From: Bryum argenteum
Taxonomy: Eukaryota; Streptophyta; Bryopsida; Bryales; Bryaceae
DNA length: 64,000 bases
Reading direction: 5' to 3'
Assembly: GCA_037043015.1 (NCBI GenBank)
Contig: CM073326.1
Coordinates: 16,190,345-16,254,344 of the forward strand
Part shown: positions 23,201-34,250 of the stretch, piece by piece
How positions within the stretch are numbered: the stretch's first letter is position 1
How the letters are laid out: every line of letters begins with the position of its first letter
Position numbers and translations under genes: made by a program
Notes under the pieces: generated by a model
What the model saw: only the letters and a program-made list of their open reading frames with translations
What the model was told of the DNA's origin: nothing
Database searches by the model: none

Positions 23201-25528
23201 ATGCCGAGGAAGATAGCGAAGTAAATCAGAGAGCTGTAAGGTGGCTACGATATAGTTTGAAACTTCTGTAGACATCGCCACTTCCATATCCTCAACTGGG
23301 TACAGAAGTTGTGCTCCAAGCTTCTTTGCAACATCTTGGACCTATAAAATCAAAGACAACCCATGAACATGAATCACTAGTGCACACCCTTCAAAGTCCG
23401 CATGCAGGAATGCATCGCAAACCATACTGCTGAGAGATTCTCTCGATTCTTGCCCACTCAGAGGTTAACAGATCATATGACGATGACCTCTACGTTCGAT
23501 TGTGTGAGCAGATCTAGATCCGTGCATCTCCTGAAACGGCAACTCTAGATTCTTACCCACTTAAAAGGAAAAGAATGTACATGATGTGTACCTTTACGTG
23601 ATGTGATACAGGTCAGTTCTACACATGAATCTTACGATTGCTTAAAAAAACTAAAGAACCATGAAAACTGCTTCAGTTCTTCATGTCTAAACTTCACAAA
23701 TGTTGGTTCACAGACTATAAAAATCGTGGATGACGAATCGGAATGGATGGTTTGAGGACAGATTAACCCAAAGAGACTAGTCGTTCACCAAGAGGCTAAT
23801 TACGTACATCATCAAAAAATTCTCGAATGGTATCAACCGGTCACCTCTTTCACTACAGATGTACTATGCTTGACAATAACTACACTTGATGGCCGGCTAA
23901 GTAAGACGTAAGAAAGCCGTGCCGATGGAAGATACTAAAACTTTCATTAACTTCAGACAAGTCAGTATTTACATCGTCCATTCACGAGCATACCTGCACA
24001 GACCGCAAGACGGCGTCCTCAGGCAATGCGCCAGCATACCGAATTTTCAGCTCCTCAAACAACTTGCGGAGCAGCTGGTCTTTCCTTTGACACTCAGGTG
24101 TTCGATGAACTACGGCCCCGACCACATCCACATGCTCACGACTAAAAACCAAGTCACTTAATCTCGCATTGTTCACCACTCGCTTCTCCCATTCGAAGTC
24201 ATCCCAGTTCTTCTGGTTGTCCTCCACGCCACATGCAATCCCTGCGAACCAGCTCGCCATTTCAATACTCTGCTCGAAAGAGAAATGCCACCACCATCAT
24301 AAGAACTCTACTGTACCTGCATCTGTGACCAGTAAAGCTGACGATCCCAGTGTTTGCGCAATCTTCGCATTCAGAGTAATTGTGTCATCACCGACGCCTC
24401 TCAAACTCGTCCCTTCCACCACTACAAAATCGTGATTCGCTCTGCAGGCTTCGTAGGCTGTCCACCATTGCAACAATGCTAGTGAGGCCACTATAATGGT
24501 TATGACAATCTACTGACTATACTCTCATTCTCATAGTGGGGCTGCTTTATTTGAAAGTGGATTGTGTGCCTTTATTCTCGTGGTACACTGATGATTGAAG
24601 AATGGCTCAAACCTTTTAATATTTCTTCAAGTAAATCATCGATTTTGTCATTCGTAACGAGTTCGTAAGCACGTTCCTGTGTGACCCCCTGCATACTCGA
24701 CTGTTCATCCTTCATTTTGAAGACGCTCTTGATCAATTTTGACCTGGAACAATGGCGACACAATTCAATCGGTCAGAGCGGTTCTCACCTCCCAAGACCT
24801 CTCTTCCGATCGACACATTTAACATTCCAGTGATCGATCCACAATTCTCTCCTACATTCAGGTTTCAACCTTTCACTGACATACATTTCACATTCCAACC
24901 TAAATCACAGCAGTAGGTTCTAATATAAAACACGATTGATTCAAGAAAACGGTATGAGCTCAACATCGATTCGCAGCTATATATATTTCACAAAAACTGT
25001 ACTCATTCGCTATAAAACTTCACACATTCAAATAGCAACGTCACTGACCTAAGCTCCAACCGCTACCAGCAGTCAAGTGCACTCTGCTCAAACACGAATG
25101 ATTCAAGAAAATGTTGTGTGGTTAAATGAGATGTGGCAGCTATGGATTCTTCAGGACATGTAACTATCCATAATCAGGGCACGTTCTATTGCGAAATGAA
25201 AGACTTATGTAAATTCGTACCTGTGACCGCCAATAGTGGTTTCATCGATAGGTCGAAAGTACCCAATACCCGGTTGCAGGCGCTCGAGGGCATGCAAGAG
25301 GCCAACAGTAACAGCAACGGAGTCACGGCCGACACCGCCAATGGTGTGATGAATGTACAAGCTGTTACTATGCGCTTCTCGGCAAGGGACAGTCCAGCGA
25401 TAGAAACCCAACAAAGACGAAGGCGGGAAGCTGCCTAAACCCCCCGCGGGCACATGCTGCTGCTGTAGTCCCGCTAATACCTCGTCTCGCACCACTTGCC
25501 TCGCCTTTTTCCCCAACACCCTCAACAT
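20274..25528 (-). CDS. pta: Phosphate acetyltransferase (phosphotransacetylase), 15 exons
   Basis: Interconverts acetyl-CoA + phosphate and acetyl phosphate + CoA. Exons, 5' to 3': 25528-25221, 24743-24613, 24457-24317, 24241-23994, 23341-23039, 22829-22704, 22613-22560, 22440-22351, 22262-22056, 21938-21786, 21589-21382, 21184-21102, 20983-20912, 20747-20685, 20462-20274. All phases agree, giving 791 residues. The N-terminal BioD/AAA-like domain contains [15 protein letters not shown] and GYFRPI. A DRTGG domain lies at about 277-377. The catalytic PTA domain is at about 415-791, with [45 protein letters not shown] and the C-terminal [15 protein letters not shown]. Intron 3 is only 75 nt; its phase forces the acceptor at 24242. 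Residues 1-55 could be an organelle-targeting leader. Acetate kinase, the usual partner, is not in the window. Confidence 0.93.
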
Positions 25529-25800
25529 CTTGCTCTCTTCTCTCTCTCTCTCTCCCTTTCGCTCAATTCCTCATCATCTCAAGCATCAACCATGGATTGC
25601 GAGCACGGATTGAAAGGCTGGATGGCTCGATGGAATGGGAAAAGTGTGGTTGAGTGACCAGACAATTGGTGTGAGGAATGAGATGGGTGTTGGAAAGCGA
25701 CGAGGAAAAGAGCAATTCCGGGGTGTGGCGACAGATGGCTATGGCGGAAGCGGCCATGAGGAAGGTCGGGTGTGAGTTGGCAGGTGAGGCTGCGTCACCA
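25529..25800 (-). promoter_or_regulatory. 5' region of PTA gene with CT-rich leader
   Basis: The plus-strand (TC)n run at 25536-25562 is a GA tract in the minus-strand leader, just upstream of the start. A minus-strand frame at 25757-25563 looks transit-peptide-like (MAASAIAICRHTPELLFSSS). It ends in a stop, and no good splice joins it to the main frame, so it is treated as leader or a uORF. Confidence 0.4.
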
Positions 25801-25815
25801 TCCTTATTCCTTTCA

Positions 25816-26185
25816 TAGATAGATAGAAGATAGATAGAAACTCCGGTCCCTTTCTAAGGGGCCGGCGTGAATGAAGTGTCCGTTCGTAATGCTAATATCC
25901 CGATGGCCACCGGACAAGGGGAAATTGGAACAATACTACTTCCCCCTCTCGAGGGTGGACACTATAACTACGCTAGTTTCTAGCCTAGTTACTAATGCCT
26001 TGAAGATACTTGACATAGTATCCCCCCAAAGGGCTTTGAGGTTCCCATACAACAAGGTCCAAAGACCCCCCACAATAGTTGGGTGGACTATAGTGGTGAG
26101 CACCACGCCGGCATGGGGAATAGAACCCACGACCTCCTCATTGGGGGCCTAAGCCCTAACCACCAAGCCAAGGCTTGTGGTGCCT
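25816..26185 (-). mobile_element. tRNA-derived SINE, full length, tail type 1
   Basis: 370 bp bounded by a perfect 12-bp target duplication, TTATTCCTTTCA (25804-25815 and 26186-26197). On the minus strand the head carries an RNA polymerase III A box (TGGCTTGGTGG) and, about 32 nt later, a B box (GGTTCTATTCC). Both are close to tRNA consensus. The body contains CCTCAAAGCCCTTTGGGGGG, and the 3' end is TTTCTATCTATC-type simple repeat. This is the reference copy for the family in this window. Confidence 0.88.
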
Positions 26186-26539
26186 TTATTCCTTTCACTA
26201 ATATGCTTTGTTTTATGCTTTGCTCTAGAGTGGTCTAAAATGGAGCAGGTCCTACACTGGAGCTCTAGTAATTCTTGCTCAGAGGTATATTGGAGCTTTC
26301 TCATACAACAGTACCATGCAATGATCGGGAAGAACCGACGGCACACTGGGCGGTCCATTTGTGAAACCACTACAGTAGCCAAAAACCCATGAAAATTACA
26401 AATAAAATTCTATTTGAGTATAAAATAAGGCAATTGCCGGAATAGATCCATGAAAAACCGATGGGGTGTGATTAATGCCGGTCATTAGCGAGCAAAAGTC
26501 AAAAAACTTCCCGAACCTTGGTACCATATTCTTACTACA

Positions 26540-26790
26540 AACATGGTAGGGTGTCACTTTAAGGGCACCATTCAAGAGATACCTATATACCCAACTTCAA
26601 AGATTCATAACTTATTGTAAAAGAGTCCAAAGATGATGATCCACTGGCTTAGTCTTTCTAATGATTTTGCCATGCACAAAAATTACTTGCAATTGTAAAT
26701 TCCTTGTAGATTTCCCTTGCTAAAAATTGAGCCATTATTGAGCACCTTACTATAGCTATTCTTTTGTGAGGCTAAGTTTACCTCTAAAAG
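26540..26790 (-). repeat. Dispersed repeat R, copy 1
   Basis: The minus strand resembles 48430-48740 and 61830-62120 (shared: AGTTATGAATTTTTGAAGTT and AAGTGACACNC). No ends or coding capacity were recognised. Confidence 0.6.
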
Positions 26791-26820
26791 CACACATGGA
26801 TGTATGTGTTTGCAATGTTT

Positions 26821-27160
26821 GAGGCATCACAAGCCTTGGCTTGGTGGTTAGGGCTCATGGCCCCCAATGAGAAGGTTGTGGGTTCTATTTTTCATGTCAA
26901 CATGGTGCTCACCACTATAGTCCATCCAATCATGGTAGGGACTTTTAAACCTCGTGGTATGGGTACCTCAAAGCCCTTTGGGGGATGCCATGTCAGGTAT
27001 CTTTAAGGCACTAGTGGCTAGGTAGGAACTAGCATAGTGTTCACGTCGAGAGGGGATAGTAGTCTTGCCATTGATGTGATGGCATAAATCCAAGGATAGG
27101 TCGAACAAACACTCTATTCACACCCACCTCTAAATAAGTTGGAGTTTTTCTTTTTGGTCC
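26821..27160 (+). mobile_element. tRNA-derived SINE, tail type 2
   Basis: The head matches the SINE at 25816-26185, with A box TGGCTTGGTGG intact and the B box degraded to GGTTCTATTTT. The 3' half is different: GATAGTAGTCTTGCCATTG, GATAGGTCGAACAAAC and an end near GTTGGAGTTT. The same alternative 3' part occurs at 48180-48325, 51040-51330 and 54500-54690. Confidence 0.75.
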
Positions 27161-27169
27161 TCATAATAT

Positions 27170-28270
27170 TTGCATGTTGATTTTGTGGAATTTCTTTCGT
27201 GGATTACTTTTTGTGAAATTTCTTTCGTAGATTACCTTGTCTCCAAACTTGTTTGTTTTATGTTATGTGTAAATTCGCTATTCATGTGAAAGCCTTGAAA
27301 TCGCGTCTTTTTTTATCCTCAAAATTTTGAAAGTATAAACATGCCCCACGCATTTTGTATGTGAAGCGCCGGCATATCATTAAGGGCACGTCGAATAGAC
27401 ACTAAAGTAACCCCTAAAAATCCTTACGTTTTAAGAAACTCAAAGTCTCAAAAATGCAATATTCTACCTCCTAATACATGAGGGGGTGTGGATCAACTTT
27501 TTGTAAATCTTCCATATTTTTTACCGTAAAATCTTCAACCATTGGATGTGCACCACTTGTAATATCATAATATTCAAATCTGATACAAAAGTTATTCTTG
27601 CTCTTGCCCAAAACACAAAGTCTACTTTGTGCAAAGGGAAACTTCATGACTCTGACCCTTAAAATTATTCTCATATCCTTTTTCCATATACTAGGGAACT
27701 AAGTTGTGCATTCCCATGGAAATTCTCTTAAACTAATTTCGCTCTTAAGACCTTCATCAAGATTATTTGCTGTAGAGGAGTTGGAAACATGCATGGATGC
27801 AAAAATTATGCAAATCAAATGTAAAATACTTAGATCCAACAAAAAATGAATAGTGAAAACATAAATCCAAGTAATAGTAAATTTTGTAGGAATTTTTTCT
27901 TCAAAAATTCCAAAAAATCAATTTCTTTGATGATTTTTTTGAAAAAAAATCCATGTAAATATGCTTTGAAATATGAATGGCAGTAGTCGAATGTGAGAAC
28001 CCTTTTATTTTGCATAGGTCTATCCAACAATCTAGAAAAACCAACGGCTAGTTCATTATTAGCCAATGAAAAATAATATATTTGCCTGTTGATTCTTGAA
28101 AACACCAATTAAAAACTGATGAAAATTACAAGAAATTTTGTATTCTCTTTATAAAATGAGACAATTGCCGGGGTAGTTTCACCTAAAACTGGTTGGGCAA
28201 GGGGACTATAGGATATTAGTCATGTAGACCATGATAGAGGTCCGTTTACAGATAGTTAGATAGAAACTCC
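27170..28270. other. AT-rich intergenic stretch
   Basis: No gene recognised. A short block near 28118-28200 (ATGAAAATTACA then GACAATTGCCGG) repeats one at 26390-26470 in the same direction. Confidence 0.5.
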
Positions 28271-28282
28271 GGTCCCTTATAA

Positions 28283-28684
28283 GAACATCTCCACCAGACG
28301 CCGTGGCACGCACTAGAAAGCCCCTATGAGGCCACTGTAGCTCCAAACGGTCCCCACCAACGGGATGATTGAGGCCAAATGGCCTTGAGGGCCTCTATAC
28401 AAGTAGCGCGACACTCAAAACGAGCACTCCTCTCCAGTGCCACTTTAAGCCACTGTAACCCTCGAGATTCTCTCCTAGTCAAACTTTATCCTCAACCATG
28501 GCTCCCTCTCTCTCTCCTCCCCGCATGCACGTCTCTGTAGAAGTCCCTCTCCAGTAGCTCTTCCCGATGACACAAGTTACGGATTTGTCAGGGCCTTGGT
28601 GGGGCAGCAGCCTGGCGCCGGCCTGCGGCCACGGCAAGCCGCCAGTTGTGGGGAGGCCCAGGCCCGCAACTGGTGGAGATGCTC
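28283..28684. mobile_element. 402-bp MITE with TAA target duplication, inserted in a SINE tail
   Basis: Terminal inverted repeats GAACATCTCCACCAG / CTGGTGGAGATGCTC, flanked by TAA at 28280-28282 and 28685-28687. The left flank (GATAGAAACTCCGGTCCCTT) and right flank (TAAGGGG) are the 3' tail of the type-1 SINE. The 3-bp TAA duplication points to a PIF/Harbinger-type MITE. Its ends differ from those of the large element at 54873-61002. Confidence 0.75.
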
Positions 28685-28984
28685 TAAGGGGAGGTCCCTT
28701 TACACAACTCATTCCAAATTTCCAATAACATAATGATGCCCATTGTATTAGAGTATGACAAAATAGGTTCAGGAGTTAGGTTAGTCCTATGGCCCACAAA
28801 GGTGTTCTTTGGCATCAAGCTGGGGTGGGCATCAATTTGCAATTATGGCCGTTGTCAGCGGCTGCCACCTCCTCGGACAATTAGCAAGAGAATTTGGATC
28901 AATTAGGGCAGTGCCATACAAGGGGCAGGCAGCTCAGCCTGCTGTATGGCGGAATTAACCTAACTTACCATATACCCCACCAGT

Positions 28985-29392
28985 GGCAGCCAACTGCCGA
29001 CTGAGTGGCAATCCAATATGGTACACTAAATAGGTAGATTAGTGTTGGAAACAGTAATAACCGACGAAAACTCTATTTCCAAATATTCATATGTGCACAT
29101 CTTGTGTTCTAAGATGATATTTGTGGATCTTGGAATGAGGGAAATGGTGACAACATGATGAAAGTTAGACACAATTTAATTCGGATAAATAAACTTAAAC
29201 TTGACAAAACCAAATTTGAGAACTTTGATTTAGATCTAAGAACTTCGACGAGACAACTAAGCAAGAAAGAAGATTTGAAGGAGACATACAAGAGATTGTC
29301 AAGGAAGATAGAAGACGTGAACTTTGAACTCCGATGAGAGAGTTGGCAGCCAAATGTGGAGCAATCCAATGTGGTACACTAAATAGGTAAGT
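28985..29392. repeat. Direct repeat pair
   Basis: A ~50-bp block (GGCAGCCAA ... GTACACTAAATAGGTA) near 28985-29035 recurs near 29342-29392. The interval has no recognised product. Confidence 0.5.
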
Positions 29393-29614
29393 TGCACTCC
29401 AACCTCTGAGTATGTGAATTCCATGATAGATGGGAAACTTCAAAATAGGAGAAGTCATTTTGGTTCACTTGTCCAATAACGACGGAGGAAGAAGAGGGCA
29501 ATGTGTTTATATACATGGCGTCTTGGCATAAAGTCATAAGGTTTAGTTTGATGTGACCATTCACAATCATAAGGTGATCATGATAAGCTCAATGATGGAG
29601 AGTGACTTGTCAAC

Positions 29615-30082
29615 TTGTTTGTAACTTTCTTTTCTCCAAGCGGGTCTAAGAAAGTTTTCATTCGTGAATGGTTTTCTATTGGTTGTGATTGTTGGAGCAC
29701 ATGGATATTTTGTGTGCGTAGAAGTTGTAAATTTGGTGTTTTTTCCCTTGAGAGGTCTTTGTTAAAGCATCGGAAAATTTTGTATCCTATTGTGTCGGCT
29801 AAGTATGTAATATTGGTGTTTCTATTTCTTAGTGGTCTCTCTTGGAGTGCAGGGATTTTGTATTTTGCAGAGGTGGAGCTTGTGGGTATGGTGTATATTT
29901 TTGTCTTAGTGGTCTCAATTGGAGCATCAAGTGCAACCGCTCTTTTACTATTTGATAAGGCTAAGTTTTACAATGGGTTGGAGGTTGTTTTGATGATGAT
30001 GGTCATAGTGCAAAAAGTTAGAAACAAATTTGTTAACAACTTATTATTCTTTCATTACTTTAGAAGATTGCACCAGTTTTAA
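29615..30082 (+). other. 155-codon open frame, unrecognised
   Basis: Hydrophobic, F/V/L-rich frame in T-rich DNA, with possible membrane segments around residues 60-110. No family was recognised, and there is no promoter or splice context. It may be a chance frame; recorded only because of its length. Confidence 0.15.
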
Positions 30083-30431
30083 TATAACCTCGTCAATAAG
30101 TCCCTCTACACTTGAAGATCTTTACCTACACATGGTCACCAAAAATGTCTTTTAAATACACACCTCAACATACTAAAAAAAAAAAAAAAAAAATCGTACA
30201 ATTCTATAAATTTTAGGCAAGTGATTGGTTTCTTTTGTTTGTCACAATATGATCTCCGGAATCGCCTGTCAGATCCGGCGGCATGAGGTATTGTTGGAAG
30301 CAAGTTTCTTGTAAAACTGCGAGCAAGGAAATTAGATACTGAACTTTAATTTATTAAAATTTTAGGTACTAAATTTTAAAGTCTTTATGGTTTCAACAAT
30401 TACCATAAATTACAAAAATGATCTTATTTAA

Positions 30432-30858
30432 CCCTTAAGCGCCCACGGTGTCGTTTTTCGACATTTTGGATGTGAGGCTCCGTCTTTGGTGCACAACCCC
30501 GCTTTCATCCCATCGCTTTTTCATCCGCCGTTTTTTTTGCTCAACTCCTCGGTGGGTTTACTCTACTCCCTCCTTGGATAAATAGTAAAAACCTTGATCC
30601 TCAATTTGTGAGAGTGGGCGAAAGAGATTTTTCATGAAAGTTTTGGTGGTGTGATCTTCACCCCTTTTTTGCATGGATCTTGAAATCCATACCTCCAAAT
30701 GGCATGCAACTTGGTGGTCATACTAATTGCCATGCTCCAAAGAAGATCCTACGGTTGGATTTTCCATTTTCATCTTTTATTTGTTTTTACGCAGTTTTGA
30801 AAAAATCAGCATTATTACCAATTGTTAGGAGCTTTACCCCCCCTTGGGCGTTTAGGGG
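30432..30858. mobile_element. TTAA-flanked MITE, 427 bp (family copy 1)
   Basis: Ends CCCTTAAGCGCCCACGG and, inverted, CCCCTAAACGCCCAAGG (14 of 17 match), each preceded by TTAA (30428-30431 and 30859-30862). No coding capacity. Confidence 0.7.
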
Positions 30859-31954
30859 TTAAGATCGAGCACAAAACAAGAGAAAATCAACCGCACAAGA
30901 ATCACGTCATTTGGAGCAATAGAGAATTCATCAAAAGTAAGGACGTGGACTTGTAAGCCTAAAAAGATGTCTTTTTAGGATGATAGCGGGGAAGAGCATG
31001 GTCGAAAGTATTTATGGTGGGCGTAGCAACACCCCAAGAGCGTACTAATATATATTGAAAAATGAAACATATGCTAAAATAAATCTCAAAGAATTACAAC
31101 CGTACAATACTTTCCATTAAATACATTGATGTCATATAATATTATAACACAAAACAATTCATAAAATATTATTTTTTAGATGAATAAACTGGCTCTTGAC
31201 ATGATTGTAAATAACGCCATACAGTACATGAACACCATATTCCAGAATGTACAAGAACATCGTACAAGTCCGTAATTTCGAGAACCATGACTGACTTCAT
31301 GCTTTGCTGTTCCTGGTTGACTTTTGGGACGTCAACGCGTCCAGTTTCATCACCCACAATCCCACATTCCGCAAACTCTGCCGCCACAAGATACCATATA
31401 CTCAAATCTCCTAATTTTGTCTGTTAGATGTCCTCGGAGGTTCAACTACAACACTCAAGCTCCTCGAGCTCGACCTGCTGCTACCTCGGTCCTTCACTTT
31501 CCTGGTCGGAGCATCACTTTCTAGCTCTATCTTGTCTCTTCCGCTGCAGTTGCCACTCCACCTTCTTCTTTCACATGCTCTGATCACTTCACTGCAACTT
31601 ATCGCTTTTTCAGGCTCCATATCCAGTACCACAAATTGTGGTAGCACTGCCTAGCTAGATCGATGTCTTCTTGACGAGGCTCGGAAGAAATCTGACTTCG
31701 ATTCCACTCGATACGATGCGCGATTGTGATCGTACCAGTTTACCGACAATATAACCGTGGTATTCGGAGCGATGTACCCACTGGTAGCTAGGGTGAGTCG
31801 TCAGCCTCTACTGTGAGAATATGCTAGTTCATTGCGAAGTTTTGTGAGTAACTCTGTCTTGTTTTTGCGAACTAGGGCGTGGAGATTTGATTAATTCAAT
31901 GTCGGACCTGTTTTCGTGATACTCCTCGATCACCGAAGTAAGGATTTGTTCGCA

Positions 31955-33660
31955 ATGCCGCACGGCACGTTGATTGTGCTGTTGGAGGATGCTGTCGGCA
32001 TCAAAGTCGCACCGAAGCACGGTGAGTAGTGGTGAACAACGTTGCAGTTTTAATTTTGTCGCCGAATTGTGTGATCACTTACTTCAAGGTATTAATTGTG
32101 ACAGGACTTGGGGACTCGTATTGTACTCTTCAATGTGGAAGCCAAGCTCTCAGCACCCATATCGCCGAAGGTGAGAATCGTACACTCTGGAAATGCTCTC
32201 CACTGGTGGATTCATTTTTTTTTTTTTTTTTTTACCGTCGGTGGGTTCATCTTTTCCTTCTGTCAGGGTATGGTAGTCATCCCACTTTCCACACTGAGTT
32301 CAAGTTCAAGATCGATAGATCAACGAATGATCTTGTTATCAGCGTTTACGGTGCGACAGGCGAAGATGAATTGGTTGGCACCACCAGGTGAGTACCAATC
32401 TGGCTATCCGGTTGCTCCATAGCTGGTTCTGTTCCCCACTTACACTACTTACACATTCACAAGATGTCTTTGACATGATTTGTACGTGTAATGGCAGGTT
32501 AGATTTTAAGACGGTGTTCTATTACGGCCATGTAATCCCGCTGACCGCGTATCCCCTGAAGCGGCCTTCAGGAAAAGCTGGCGGCCACATTAACGTCGCC
32601 CTAACTTTTAAGGCGGTAAGTAACTAATCCCACACTTCGCCATAGATTGTACCGTACCAATCTGAAGTGAAAACATCTACTAATTGTATTCCGGCAACAT
32701 GGCAGTAACATCCTCTGCTCAAAACAGAGTGGTTACAGTATCAATAAGACTAGATATGATGATGAACTATGTGTAATTTGACATTCTGTGCTCGAAGTAA
32801 GTGGCTGTATCGATTAGACTAGATACATAACACATCAGAACGAAATCATGTTAAGAACCAACTTACAAAACAGAATGCCCATTCTAGAATTGATAACAAA
32901 CTGCAAGTTTTTCAAGCTCGTAGTTTTTCTGTCTTGATGTTGGTTTTACTCATTGCAGAGGCCATCGCCATACGCAACGGATCCTAATCACGCGGTGGCG
33001 CGCCAGAGTTCAGCTCCATCAGCAGGAGCGGTTTATCCTCCAGCAACGAACAAGCAGCAGCAGTACAACTACGAAGACGGGTACGGGAGCTCAGGATCGG
33101 GAAGCTCGTCGACGTCGAGAGGCAGGGAGCGTCACCACTCACCGTACAGACGGACCCAGTCAGAGCCAGTACCGCAACTCTACAAAGACAACCACAACGC
33201 CTACTATGACGAACCAGGCACTGTGTCGTACCACCACCCACTTCAGCGGCCCACTGCACCCCCTGTCGTAGTTCAGCACGCGCCAGCCAATGCGCCGCAC
33301 CGAGCCATCCCCGTCCATCGCCCAGCGCCGCCTCCACCCCCGCCGGTATATCAAGCCCAGAGACAGGGGCCGGTATGCCCACCACAGAGGCCGGTATGGC
33401 AGGGCCGGGGGCAGGCGCCGGGCCAGGTACCGGGGCCGGTATATAACCCTCGGGGACGGGGACGGGGACGGGGGCAGCAGCAGCAGGGACCCGGAGTGGT
33501 AGCCCAAGTCGGCCAAGGCATCCAAGCTATGAATAACGTGGCTGATATGTTTCAAATGGCTGGGAATGTGGCGGATTTAGCGGGTGGGCTTGGTGACATG
33601 ATGGGTGGGCTTGGTGGGCTTGGTGACGTGATGGGTGGGCTTGGTGGGCTTTTTGAGTGA
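31955..33660 (+). CDS. C2-domain protein, SRC2-like, with Pro/Gln/Gly-rich tail
   Basis: Exons 31955-32021, 32105-32170, 32267-32387, 32498-32615, 32959-33660. All phases agree, giving 357 residues. The N-terminal C2 domain (1-124) starts MPHGTLIVLLEDAVG and continues CTLQCGSQALSTHIAEGYGS, FKFKIDRSTNDLVISVYGA, DELVGT, and closes HINVALTF. C2 domains of this plant type bind membranes, often through calcium. The tail is low in order: residues 125-260 are rich in Q, P, S and H (an APPPPPPVY run), then GRGRGRGQQQQ. The C-terminus contains repeats of GGLGD and MGGLGG, ending GGLGGLFE. Plant SRC2 proteins share a C2 plus Pro/Gly-rich tail and are cold- or defence-linked, which is the basis for the name. 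A T-tract in intron 3 (32217-32233) precedes the exon 3 acceptor. Confidence 0.85.
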
Positions 33661-33924
33661 TGAGAATTTAGAAGTACTAATAAAGGAACGTAATGCATCA
33701 AAAGATGTGTTATTTTGTTGAAGTACAAGTCCTTAGCCGTGTCCAGAGGACATGGACATCAAAAAGGTCATATTGAAATTTATAAAAATGTTTAAAAAAT
33801 TCAGACCTAGGTATTAAAAAAATACGAAGTTGTAGGTTTTTGGTGATGTTGAAATTATGGGATATGCAATCAATATGCAAGTTCCATGCTTCTGAATTCT
33901 CCATGTTCTTTATGATTTATAGTA

Positions 33925-34250
33925 TGTACTCCGTTCCCTTCTTTTCGGTTCCCAGTGGTTTTTAAGATTTGTAGCATATCCTCTGTTCCCTTTTTGCATT
34001 GTTCCCAGTTCCTCGTCCTTTATTTTAGTTCCCTAATCTATATATTTTTCTTATTGGTTCTCTACGTCCAAACTCTTTTTCAAGGTTCCCATCTTTTGTT
34101 CCCAATTCCCCATCCCTTATTGGTTTCCATCGTTCGTTCCCGGTTCCCATCATTCATTCTTTTGAACTCCGATGTTCCTTCATCCCCTTCAGTTCTTCTT
34201 TGCTCCCATTCTCATGTTTCATATTCCTTGTCCTTTTGCCTCCTTGTTAT
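33925..34250. repeat. Degenerate GTTCCC-rich simple repeat
   Basis: The word GTTCCC (or close variants) recurs roughly every 10-25 bp through a pyrimidine-rich stretch, creating a long but meaningless open frame on the plus strand. Confidence 0.6.

Noticed and set aside
25563-25757. Transit-peptide-like frame as a separate gene or as PTA exon 1
   Set aside because: It ends in a stop and no convincing splice pair joins it in phase to the exon at 25528; kept only as a leader observation.
26125-26185. tRNA gene suggested by A and B box motifs
   Set aside because: The arms do not fold as a cloverleaf, and the sequence continues into a 370-bp repeated element with target duplications; it is a SINE head.
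32984-33555. Long minus-strand frames opposite the C2 gene
   Set aside because: Their composition mirrors the Pro/Gln/Gly-rich sense tail; no family motif.
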